This document shows positions 7,476 to 14,412 of a DNA stretch of 26,250 bases, one piece after another. Position 1 is the stretch's first letter. Every line of letters begins with the position of its first letter. The DNA lies in assembly GCA_036502965.1 (NCBI GenBank), contig DASXXT010000121.1, forward strand, positions 1 to 26,250. The letters run 5' to 3'. The DNA is from Roseiarcus sp036502965 (GTDB taxonomy: Bacteria > Pseudomonadota > Alphaproteobacteria > Rhizobiales > Beijerinckiaceae). A program made the position numbers and the translations under genes. The notes below the pieces were generated by a model that saw only the letters and a list, made by a program, of their open reading frames with translations, did no database searches and was not told where the DNA came from.

Positions 7476-10400
7476 CTATCGCGCCGGCCGGTGCGTTGGT
7501 GCGTCGCCTGTCTCGGCTGGATCGCGAGCGCCGCCGCGAGACGTCGTCCCGTCGATGGCGCCCAGCATCCGTCGCAAAATGCCAGGGGCGATCGCGGACA
7601 GCGGATTGACAGTCAGCGTCGGACTGCTCATCGACCCATGCATACGATAGCTGAGGCCGAAAACGCCGTCGTTGTCTCCGCCACTGAGCAGGACTCCAAC
7701 GAGCGGGATTTTCGTCAGCATTGTATTGACCGTGTAGGCGGGCACGAACGAGCCGCTGATGTCGATTTGGTTGTGTTCGAAATCAATCCCGCCTTGGGTC
7801 GTAAGTCCTATACTTGGATTGTAGATGACGCCGTCCTGAATCGCGAGCTTGCCAGGGCTACGCTCAAAGGACGCCGTCATCTTCTCAAAACGAACGCGCG
7901 ACGCATCGATAGGGGCGCCTCCGCTTTCCGATGCACGCTGCGGCGCAGCGCTGACCAGCTGGCGAAACGCCGGTTCGTCGCGGAGGACGAAGTCGGTGAG
8001 CGTAGCCTCGCCGGCGCTCAGATCGCCGCGAGAGCGGAGAAGCAGATTGAGGTCGCCGCCTTCGAGATGCGAATAGAGATTGGCGAAACGGACAAGCGCA
8101 CCGGCGTCGGACGTCGAGATCCGGGTTTCCCCACCGCTTCCGGTCGCCCTCACCGCGCCGCCGCCAATTCGTCCGCGCAAGCTCCCGAGTCGTGTTTCGC
8201 CGCCGCGCCGGGACGCGGTGAGCTCCATGTTCATGATCGCCTGTTTGTTGGAGCCCATGACGCTCGCGATCCTGGCGTCGATGTCGAAATCCTTCGCAGA
8301 GCTTTGTCCGGAAGAGGTCCCCTCCAACAACGACCTGACAAACGCGCGGGCGTCCAGCGAAGCGCCGCGCACCGAAGCCTTTAGCGAAGTCGGGCCATTG
8401 ACGACGTCAAGCTTGAAATCGTCGCCGGGCGCGATGCGCGCCTGAGTGATCGTCGCGGTCTCCACGGCGCCGTCGGTGTCCATTTGGGCCGAACCCCGCA
8501 ACATCGGTACGCCCAGTTCGATGGCGATGTTGCTAAGCGAAGCGCCCTCCGGCGAGGGTTTGACAAGGAACGTCGCCTTGCCCGGCTTTCCAGCCGGCTT
8601 CGAGAGCCCCGGGACGGGATTGTCGATGCCTGCCGGCGTTAGGTCGATTTCGACCTCCGCGCTGGCGCGGGTCAGGGGCGCCTTGAGCTTGATGGGGAGC
8701 GGCCCGGTCAGCCACGAGCCGAGACTGATACCCCGTTTAGCCCGTCCGGCCGCGTCGAGGGCGAAAGTCACGGTCGCTGACCCTTCCTCGCCGGGCGCGC
8801 GGGCAACATCCACATGGGTCGCGGCGCCGAGAAGCTCTCCATCGCCGGAAATCTTCAGCACGTTGCGATCGGCCTCGAACGCGGCAGTCGCCGAGTCGAG
8901 CTTCTCGTCGGCGAGAAACTTCTCGATCTGGAGATTGTCGAGCGCCCCGCTGGCGTGGAACTGTGTGTCCTCCGGACGCGCGGTCTTCCCGAGCTTGAGA
9001 TCGAGGACAAGATCGCCTTCTGCCTGCCCTTTGACGGCCGCAGGATCAAGTGTGAGGCCCGCCTGGCGGCGCAACGGTTCGCGCATGAGCAGATCGGCGA
9101 GCGCGTCTGCCGTTCCGGTCATGTGCGCCTTCGCGGAAGCGTCGACGATGGGTCTCGGCGTAATATCGGGGACAGTGAAGGCGAGGTCGTTCGCGCGCAC
9201 CCGCCGCGACGGCGACAACACCATGGTCGCGTGGTTGCCCGAGACGGCGAACTCATGACCGGTGAAGGATCCCGTCCCCTCATCGGTCATCATCATCGGC
9301 AAGCCCGGCAAGAGGTCGACGCCGACATCACGGGTGGTGAACTCGCCGTGCAGGCTTTCGCGCGGCAAGCCGCGTTTGTGCGCCATCGCGTCGAGGTCGG
9401 CGGCAGTCCAGTTGGCTTTCAGCGATCCCTGAAGCCGTCCCCCGTGCAGATTCTGCGCGCACCATTCGCGAACATCGGGATTGATGAATTGCGGCCACAG
9501 ACGAACAAGGTCGGACGTGGCGCTCGGGCCGGCTTCAATGCCGAGCTTGAGCGAAGATCCTTCGCCGTCCGGCGCGGTCTCGGCCTTAATCGCCACGTCG
9601 ACAGTCGGTCCGCGCGCCGTGAGGCCGTCGATGATGAACTGGGACGTCGTTTCGAGGAAACGGGCATCGAAGACCATGGACTCGAGGGCGACCGGGTTGG
9701 CGCCGGGCCCCTCGGGACCGAATTGCGCGCCGCGCGAGTCGAGATGCGCTGTCCAGACCCTGGCCGCATCGGCCGGCGGGGCGATCCAGCCTTGCGTCTC
9801 GACATGCGTCAGTCCGGCGAGAACCTGAAGCCTGTCGACGCGAAACCGCCGGGCGTCCTCATCCCAGGCCATGGCGCCGCTCGCCTCGTCGATGAAAAAC
9901 GGCGCCGCGTCGGGGTTGTTGATGCGCATGCGTCCGGCGCCGACAGTGAACCGGCCGGTGAACGCGCGCAGCACCGACTCGGGCCCGAGCTCGGCGTCGA
10001 GCTTGAAGGCAATCGGACCCTCGGCGGTCAGGGGCGGAGGCCTCTTGTCGAACGCCTGGAGGTCGGCAAGGCTGAGATCGTGGCCCTGGATCGAGAGGGT
10101 CGGCGCATCGCCGTCCGAGGCCTGGGCTGCGATTGTCCACGGTCCGGCTGGACCGGTCGCCGAGATCGTGGCGTCCGCCCTCGGACCCGTATGATCGAAT
10201 GTGACGGCGAAATCCTTATATACGACGGAGCGCTGCATCGCTTCGTTGTCGATCTCGAAATGGCCCTTGCCGAGAGTCAGCCGGTCGAGCGCCTGGGTGG
10301 CGCCGGCCATGGTTTCGGCGGCGGCGCGGACGAGAGCGGCAAGCCCGGGGGTCGTTCCGGCTGAAGTCGCGCCGGGCAAAGGGATTGGGGTCGCGCCCGA

Positions 10401-10925
10401 ATCGCTGGCGACCGCAAGCGACAGCGCGCCGTCGGCGGCGACGCGCAGGCGCAGGTCGAGCCCGTCGAGTTCAAGCCGCCGCACCCGGACGTCGAGCAGC
10501 GCCGCCGCGAAAGGATCGAGGCCAAGTTTGCCGCTCGGCGCCGAAAGGACCGTTCGGCCAGCGGCGTCGCGCACCGTCAGGCCCTTGAACCCCAGACCCA
10601 AGCCCCACGAATCGTGCATGAGATAGGTGGGTCCGAGAACGATGGCGTAACGGTCGCCGACGCGCTCCTGGAGCGAAGTTTGGATCTGGTCGTGCATGCC
10701 GACCAGCCGAAGTGGACCCCGCGCCAGCAAAGACGCCAGCGCCAATCCGCCAACAATGAACAGGGCCGCGACGAGTTCGACGGTCCGCAGACAAACATGA
10801 GTGATGTGGCGAGCGGGGATCCGGCGCCAGCGCGAGCGGAGGCGAGGACCCTGTGCGTCCGCCGCCATGCTGCGCACGGCGGACCGGGCGCGAGCCCGCG
10901 TCGTCATGCTATACCGACCGACCAA
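7476..10925 (-). CDS. large inner-membrane-anchored AsmA/YhdP-like protein
   Basis: This 1149-residue protein has one N-terminal membrane segment (about residues 48-68, LRTVELVAALFIVGGLALAS) after a basic tail and a very long periplasmic part rich in alternating beta strands. The end carries the hallmark of the YhdP/AsmA-like C-terminal domain: FVPAYTVNTMLTKIPLVG, VLLSGGDNDGVFGLSYRMHG and LTVNPLSAIAPGILRRML. In E. coli the AsmA-like proteins YhdP, TamB and YdbH carry phospholipid between inner and outer membrane; the same envelope role is likely here but inferred. I chose a TTG at 10923-10925 because GGAGGG lies nine bases upstream; an ATG six codons later (10907) has no such site. The gene converges on tyrS and diverges from the peroxiredoxin gene. 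Confidence 0.85.
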   Translation of the reverse strand: MVGRYSMTTRARARSAVRSMAADAQGPRLRSRWRRIPARHITHVCLRTVELVAALFIVGGLALASLLARGPLRLVGMHDQIQTSLQERVGDRYAIVLGPTYLMHDSWGLGLGFKGLTVRDAAGRTVLSAPSGKLGLDPFAAALLDVRVRRLELDGLDLRLRVAADGALSLAVASDSGATPIPLPGATSAGTTPGLAALVRAAAETMAGATQALDRLTLGKGHFEIDNEAMQRSVVYKDFAVTFDHTGPRADATISATGPAGPWTIAAQASDGDAPTLSIQGHDLSLADLQAFDKRPPPLTAEGPIAFKLDAELGPESVLRAFTGRFTVGAGRMRINNPDAAPFFIDEASGAMAWDEDARRFRVDRLQVLAGLTHVETQGWIAPPADAARVWTAHLDSRGAQFGPEGPGANPVALESMVFDARFLETTSQFIIDGLTARGPTVDVAIKAETAPDGEGSSLKLGIEAGPSATSDLVRLWPQFINPDVREWCAQNLHGGRLQGSLKANWTAADLDAMAHKRGLPRESLHGEFTTRDVGVDLLPGLPMMMTDEGTGSFTGHEFAVSGNHATMVLSPSRRVRANDLAFTVPDITPRPIVDASAKAHMTGTADALADLLMREPLRRQAGLTLDPAAVKGQAEGDLVLDLKLGKTARPEDTQFHASGALDNLQIEKFLADEKLDSATAAFEADRNVLKISGDGELLGAATHVDVARAPGEEGSATVTFALDAAGRAKRGISLGSWLTGPLPIKLKAPLTRASAEVEIDLTPAGIDNPVPGLSKPAGKPGKATFLVKPSPEGASLSNIAIELGVPMLRGSAQMDTDGAVETATITQARIAPGDDFKLDVVNGPTSLKASVRGASLDARAFVRSLLEGTSSGQSSAKDFDIDARIASVMGSNKQAIMNMELTASRRGGETRLGSLRGRIGGGAVRATGSGGETRISTSDAGALVRFANLYSHLEGGDLNLLLRSRGDLSAGEATLTDFVLRDEPAFRQLVSAAPQRASESGGAPIDASRVRFEKMTASFERSPGKLAIQDGVIYNPSIGLTTQGGIDFEHNQIDISGSFVPAYTVNTMLTKIPLVGVLLSGGDNDGVFGLSYRMHGSMSSPTLTVNPLSAIAPGILRRMLGAIDGTTSRGGARDPAETGDAPTHRPAR

Positions 10926-11131
10926 TACCGATCACCCTCCGTGCCGAGAGCAACGTAAGCCCAATCTTCGTTGATTCGAAGGCGCCAAGCCCGCCTGTCC
11001 CTGGCGCTCGCGGCGCTTGCCGCAGACCGCCAGTTGAAACGGCGGACGCCCCGAGACAATGTCGGCCCGACGGCGAAGCCGCGTTCGGCGAGGACGCGAG
11101 TGATCCCATAATGAGACAAAACGAGGGCGAT
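10926..11131. other. divergent intergenic region between AsmA-like gene and bcp
   Basis: About 206 bases must hold the promoters of both divergent genes. GGAGGG at 10935-10940 (minus strand) is the likely ribosome binding site for the AsmA-like gene, and GAGGGCGAT just before 11132 serves bcp. I could not pick out a convincing -35/-10 pair. An open frame running through this region in frame with bcp is unlikely to be translated, because the ATG with the good site lies at 11132. Confidence 0.4.
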
Positions 11132-11602
11132 ATGGCGAAGGAACTGGTTGAGGGCGATCAGGCGCCCGATTTTGAGCTGCCGACCGACGGCGGCGGCCGG
11201 ACACATCTTAAGGATCTGAAGGGCAAGCCGGTGGTGATCTACTTCTACCCCAAGGACGACACCTCCGGCTGCACCGCCGAAGCCATCGCCTTCAACGGCT
11301 TGCGGGCCAAATTCGCCGCCGCCGGCGCCACGGTCATCGGCGTTTCGCCGGATAGCGCTGCGAGCCACGACAAGTTCAAGCACAAGCACGATCTGAAGAT
11401 CGCGCTCGCCGCTGATCCGGAGCGCTTAGCGATCGAAGCCTATGGAGTGTGGAAGGAAAAAAGCATGTACGGCCGCAAATATTTCGGCGTCGAGCGCTCG
11501 ACCTTTCTCATCGATCGCGATGGTCGCATCGCCAAGGTCTGGCGCAAGGTGAAAGTGACGGGCCACGCCGACGAGGTCCTGGCGGCGACCAAGGCGCTCT
11601 GA
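11132..11602 (+). CDS. bcp: thioredoxin-dependent peroxiredoxin, BCP/PrxQ family
   Basis: A 156-residue thioredoxin-fold peroxidase that reduces hydrogen peroxide and organic hydroperoxides in the cytosol. It shows the family layout: VEGDQAPDFELPTDGGG, VVIYFYPKDDTSGCTAEA with the peroxidatic Cys47, VIGVSPDS, and STFLIDRDGRIAKVWRKVKVTGHADEV at the end. Cys47 is the only cysteine in the protein; the resolving cysteine that E. coli BCP has five residues later is replaced by isoleucine, so it should work as a one-cysteine enzyme. The motif usually reads T-P-G-C; here it is T-S-G-C. An in-frame open region extends well upstream, but the ATG at 11132 with GAGGG upstream is the clear start. Diverges from the AsmA-like gene; a hairpin follows the stop. 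Confidence 0.94.
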   Translation: MAKELVEGDQAPDFELPTDGGGRTHLKDLKGKPVVIYFYPKDDTSGCTAEAIAFNGLRAKFAAAGATVIGVSPDSAASHDKFKHKHDLKIALAADPERLAIEAYGVWKEKSMYGRKYFGVERSTFLIDRDGRIAKVWRKVKVTGHADEVLAATKAL

Positions 11603-11635
11603 CGCGGGAAGGCTTTCGTAGGCGCCAACCATGAG

Positions 11636-11659
11636 AAGGCCGCCTCGGCGGGCGGCCTT
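11636..11659. terminator. hairpin between convergent bcp and PEP-CTERM gene
   Basis: Perfect nine-base stem AAGGCCGCC (11636-11644), six-base loop, GGCGGCCTT (11651-11659), lying between two convergent stops. The T tract is weak, so it is probably a bidirectional or Rho-assisted terminator. The stem core recurs at 12475-12494 beside a PEP-CTERM remnant. Confidence 0.65.
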
Positions 11660-11685
11660 CCTACATAGATGCGTAGTGGCAGGTT

Positions 11686-12267
11686 TCAGGCGGCGAGCGT
11701 TCTCGTCTGTCGCGCTCTACGATAGCCCGCATAGCCGAGGCCCGCGAAGCCAAGCAGCATCATCGCCCACGTGGAGGGCTCGGGCACCGCGTTGAGGTCA
11801 GACTGGAAGGAGGCCGTGAAACCGTCGGCCCTGGCGCCGGCGCTCAACAAGATACTCACATCAAGCGGGCTCGCCGTTTCTGCAAAGGTCGAGACAATGG
11901 TGAATTGAGTAAAGTCCGCAGCATCCGATATGAATGCCACAGTGCCGTTATTTGGGACGCCGACAATGTCGCTGAGCGCGTCGGTGCCTGGCTCAATCAG
12001 CCCAATCCACTTGCCGAGAAAATCGGGGTTGGTCGGGAGTATGCTAATAGACCACATCTTTCCTGGGAAATCCAGGTCGTCTTGTTCAGTAATCGCCAGC
12101 AGGCTCAGCTGCGAGCCGTCGGGATTGAAGAATTGCAAGCAGTCGGACGCGTTGGGGTCGGAGCCGCCTGGGCATGAGGTCGCGGACTGCGCGTGAGCCG
12201 CCGTTACCCCGAATACGGACAGCGCAGCCAGAGCAACGGCGGCGCCAAGGGTCGCTATCTTAAGCAT
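11686..12267 (-). CDS. PEP-CTERM domain protein (exosortase substrate)
   Basis: A 193-residue secreted protein. A signal peptide (LGAAVALAALSVFG, cleaved near AHA at residue 26) precedes a mature region with two cysteines close to its start (TSCPGG, SDCLQF) and a beta-rich body. The C-terminus is a canonical PEP-CTERM sorting signal: VPEPSTWAMMLLGFAGLGYAGYRRAR, that is the PEP motif (162-164), a hydrophobic helix and a basic tail. Exosortase/EpsH-type transpeptidases recognise this signal and such proteins are usually linked to extracellular polysaccharide; no exosortase is in this window. ATG with a strong AGGGGGATC site upstream. The upstream region has several dyads. The function of the body domain is not recognised. 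Confidence 0.88.
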   Translation of the reverse strand: MLKIATLGAAVALAALSVFGVTAAHAQSATSCPGGSDPNASDCLQFFNPDGSQLSLLAITEQDDLDFPGKMWSISILPTNPDFLGKWIGLIEPGTDALSDIVGVPNNGTVAFISDAADFTQFTIVSTFAETASPLDVSILLSAGARADGFTASFQSDLNAVPEPSTWAMMLLGFAGLGYAGYRRARQTRTLAA

Positions 12268-12288
12268 AGAAGATCCCCCTATTCTGGT

Positions 12289-12307
12289 GAGGGAACAATC
12301 TTCCCTC
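12289..12307. promoter_or_regulatory. perfect inverted repeat upstream of PEP-CTERM gene
   Basis: GAGGGAA (12289-12295), five-base spacer, TTCCCTC (12301-12307), some 20 bases upstream of the PEP-CTERM start codon on the minus strand. It could be an operator or a leader hairpin. No protein can be named. Confidence 0.35.
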
Positions 12308-12378
12308 AGGTGGCAAAAATCGAAATATAAGTGACAGTCGGTTGTACTAGGGACATCTACATTGCGTCAACTGAGTAA

Positions 12379-12434
12379 AACTACCCAGATTAAACAGCAC
12401 GGGCGAGGTAGTTGCATTGGTTTACAAAGTAAAC
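12379..12434. promoter_or_regulatory. cluster of two further inverted repeats in the PEP-CTERM upstream region
   Basis: AACTACC (12379-12385) pairs with GGTAGTT (12407-12413) across 21 bases, and GTTTAC (12420-12425) pairs with GTAAAC (12429-12434) across three bases. This stretch is visibly more AT-rich than the flanking genes, as promoters in this kind of genome tend to be. Function is inferred only from position. Confidence 0.3.
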
Positions 12435-12474
12435 TTCCGCCGACGGGCGCGAGGACTGGCCGCGACTAAGGCAC

Positions 12475-12494
12475 AGGCCGCCCACAGGCGGCCT
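12475..12494. repeat. terminator-like hairpin, second copy of the bcp/PEP-CTERM hairpin
   Basis: AGGCCGCC (12475-12482), loop CACA, GGCGGCCT (12487-12494). The eight-base stem is identical to the core of the hairpin at 11636-11659 and lies at a similar distance 3' of a PEP-CTERM coding remnant, so it looks like the terminator of a decayed duplicate. Confidence 0.5.
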
Positions 12495-12552
12495 ACCAAA
12501 CGGTCACACCACACCGCGCGGGCGTGTTGTTTCGCGCCGCGGCGACAGCCTA

Positions 12553-12600
12553 GCCCGCGAAACCGAGCAGCATCATCGCCCACGTCGTCGGCGCCAGGAC
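12553..12600 (-). pseudogene. remnant of a PEP-CTERM anchor segment
   Basis: On the minus strand this stretch reads APTTWAMMLLGFAG and then a stop. The 33 bases 12553-12585 match the anchor-coding bases of the intact PEP-CTERM gene (11740-11772) at 31 positions. The proline-glutamate-proline is lost (A-P-T in place of P-E-P) and the frame stops before the basic tail; a shifted frame continues as GLGCRR, resembling the GLGYAGYRR end. Upstream the frame has no signal peptide and no similarity to the intact protein. With the hairpin at 12475-12494 it appears to be the broken 3' end of a duplicated PEP-CTERM gene. Confidence 0.6.
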
Positions 12601-12732
12601 CGTTCGGCGCCTTCGACAGCATGCGACCGAGCGCGTACCACTAGAAACGCAGCCCTCCGCGCCGAACTTCAGCGACGAGTTCGACCGTCGCGTGTCGTCA
12701 GGAATCATCAAGGAATTGAGCTCTTCTCGATC

Positions 12733-12746
12733 CATTAACCTTAATG
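12733..12746. promoter_or_regulatory. palindrome upstream of M23 peptidase, possible CtrA-like half-sites
   Basis: CATTAA-CC-TTAATG is a perfect dyad about 55 bases before the chosen peptidase start. TTAACC resembles a CtrA half-site, but the TTAA boxes are two bases apart, not seven, so this is not a standard CtrA box. Its presence supports the downstream ATG start. Confidence 0.3.
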
Positions 12747-12799
12747 AGCTTTGCTCGGCGGTCGGGGATGCCCCTTTCGCCAGGCTGGAGCGCTGGTTC

Positions 12800-14182
12800 A
12801 TGTCGTTGCGAGAGGACTATCCGGAGTGGGGGCCGCCGGGGCCGCACTATTGTCTTTCGCTCTCCCGGGGCGACGCCATCCGTAGCGTTCGGCTCGGGCG
12901 GGCCGGCGTTGGGGCGATCGCGGCGCTCGCGCTGCTCTCATTCGCCTGGACAGCCTCCGTCACCCTTTATGTCGCCTTCCACGACGACCTGATGGGCGCG
13001 GTCATCGCGCGCCAAGTGGAAATGAAGGCGACTTACGAGGACCGTCTGGCCGAAGCGCGCGCGCGCCTCGATGAAGCTGCGAGCCGGCAATTGCTCGAGC
13101 GCAATTCCTTCAAAGGTAAGGTGAACGAAGTCATGTCCCGGCAGGCCCGGCTGGAACAACGCGGCGCGATTGTCGCTGCGCTGGCCGAGACGGAGGCGCG
13201 CAACCAGCGCTCGGCTGCCCGGCGCCAAGCCGCGACCGCAAACCCTCCCGATGCTCTCAGGGCGATCCGGGCTGTCAGCGCGGCGACAGCTCCAGGCGCA
13301 AGCGTGGAGGACGCCGCGCGCGCCTACGCTCCTCTTCCGGAGCCTGGCGTCGAGCCTCAGGCCGTCAAGCCTCATCCGATCGATGAATCGGGAGAGAATT
13401 TGAGCGCCCTGCCCTCGGACGCGCCGTTCACGAGGGCAAGTGTGGCGAGAGCCGCAGACAGTCTCGAGCCCTCGGCGCGCCTTGCGCTGGTCGATCGCTC
13501 GCTTGACCGGATAGAGGGCAACCAGACCAAGGCTCTCGCCGCCATCGACCGCGCTGCTGAGCGTTCCGCCGCGCGCGACGCAGCGATCGTCGCCGAGACC
13601 GGGCTCGATCCGGCGAAACTCTCTCTGCCTCACGGCGAAGGCGGGGTCGGCGGCCCCTACATTCGAGCCGAGGTTGATCCGAACACGCTCGCGCTCGACC
13701 TGGCGCTCACGCGCGTTGTTCGCGAGGTTGCAACCGCGGAACGCCTCAAGGCGCTCATGCCCTTTGTGCCCCTGCGCATGCCGCTCTCCGGCGATCCCAG
13801 CCTCACCTCGACCTTCGGCTATCGCGTCGATCCGTTCCTGGGCCGTTTGGCGCTGCATCCAGGCGTCGATCTCGCCGAGGCTTATGGCGCTGAAATCCAC
13901 GCCGCCGCCGCCGGTCGCGTCGTGCATGCCGGACCCGCGGGCGGCTACGGAATCATGGTCGAAATTGATCACGGCAACGGGCTCGCCACCCGCTATGCGC
14001 ACATGTCGGAAGCTCTGGTCGAGGAAGGCCAGGAGGTCGACAGGCGAGCCGTCTTAGGCAGGCTCGGCTCGACCGGCCGCTCGACCGGGCCGCATCTGCA
14101 CTATGAAGTGCGCGTCGACGGCGAGCCGGTCGATCCCGAGCGTTATTTGCGCGCCGGCGCCGATCTTGCCGCGGCGGAATAG
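12800..14182 (+). CDS. membrane-anchored M23 family metalloendopeptidase (LytM domain)
   Basis: A cell-wall peptidase or amidase-activating LytM protein of 460 residues. Order of parts: a short cytoplasmic N-terminus, one membrane segment (about 36-59, VGAIAALALLSFAWTASVTL), a charged coiled-coil region (about 73-140), an alanine/proline-rich linker, and the M23 domain from about residue 330. Zinc ligands are visible: HPGVD (His353, Asp357) and HLHYEV (His432, His434), with RYAHMSEAL between them, so the domain looks catalytically intact. It should cut peptidoglycan cross-links in the periplasm. I chose ATG 12800 for its GGAG nine bases upstream; a GTG at 12692 in frame has no clear site and would place a palindromic, AT-rich promoter-like stretch inside the gene. 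The alternative cannot be excluded. Confidence 0.87.
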   Translation: MSLREDYPEWGPPGPHYCLSLSRGDAIRSVRLGRAGVGAIAALALLSFAWTASVTLYVAFHDDLMGAVIARQVEMKATYEDRLAEARARLDEAASRQLLERNSFKGKVNEVMSRQARLEQRGAIVAALAETEARNQRSAARRQAATANPPDALRAIRAVSAATAPGASVEDAARAYAPLPEPGVEPQAVKPHPIDESGENLSALPSDAPFTRASVARAADSLEPSARLALVDRSLDRIEGNQTKALAAIDRAAERSAARDAAIVAETGLDPAKLSLPHGEGGVGGPYIRAEVDPNTLALDLALTRVVREVATAERLKALMPFVPLRMPLSGDPSLTSTFGYRVDPFLGRLALHPGVDLAEAYGAEIHAAAAGRVVHAGPAGGYGIMVEIDHGNGLATRYAHMSEALVEEGQEVDRRAVLGRLGSTGRSTGPHLHYEVRVDGEPVDPERYLRAGADLAAAE

Positions 14183-14209
14183 CGCGCTGCATTTTGGTTT
14201 CCTCACCCC

Positions 14210-14320
14210 CTCGTCCTGAGGAGCGCTAAAGGCGCGTCTCGAAGGACAGTCCCGAGGGTGCCTCTCGCTTGCGCATACTGGAACGTCCTTCGAGGCCGCT
14301 GCGCTGCGCCTCAGGACGAG
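14210..14320. repeat. REP-like palindromic intergenic element
   Basis: The left arm begins CTCGTCCTGAGG (14210-14221) and ends CTCGAAGGAC (14238-14247); the right arm begins GTCCTTCGAG (14285-14294) and ends CCTCAGGACGAG (14309-14320). The outer 12 and inner 10 bases of the arms pair perfectly, with an imperfect middle and a 37-base loop. Elements with CCTCATCCTGAGGAG-type ends and TCGAAGGA inner ends are common between genes in Bradyrhizobium and relatives, so this is probably one copy of a dispersed family. It fills the gap between the M23 and antiporter genes. Confidence 0.7.
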
Positions 14321-14412
14321 GTCGGGTGGGAAAGCTGCTCGATCCGATTGCAGCGCGCTCTAGCGACGTTCCGCAGTTCCTCTTTCCAGGGCGGGCCGCT
14401 AAACAGGGCCGC

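Noticed and set aside
8814..10364. Long plus-strand open frame (516 codons) opposite the AsmA-like gene
   Set aside because: It is antisense to a convincing gene; composition rich in Arg, Gly and Glu is what GC-rich shadow frames give, and no family motif is visible.
12268..12440. Sigma-54 promoter upstream of the PEP-CTERM gene
   Set aside because: Neither strand has GG and GC boxes at the required spacing.
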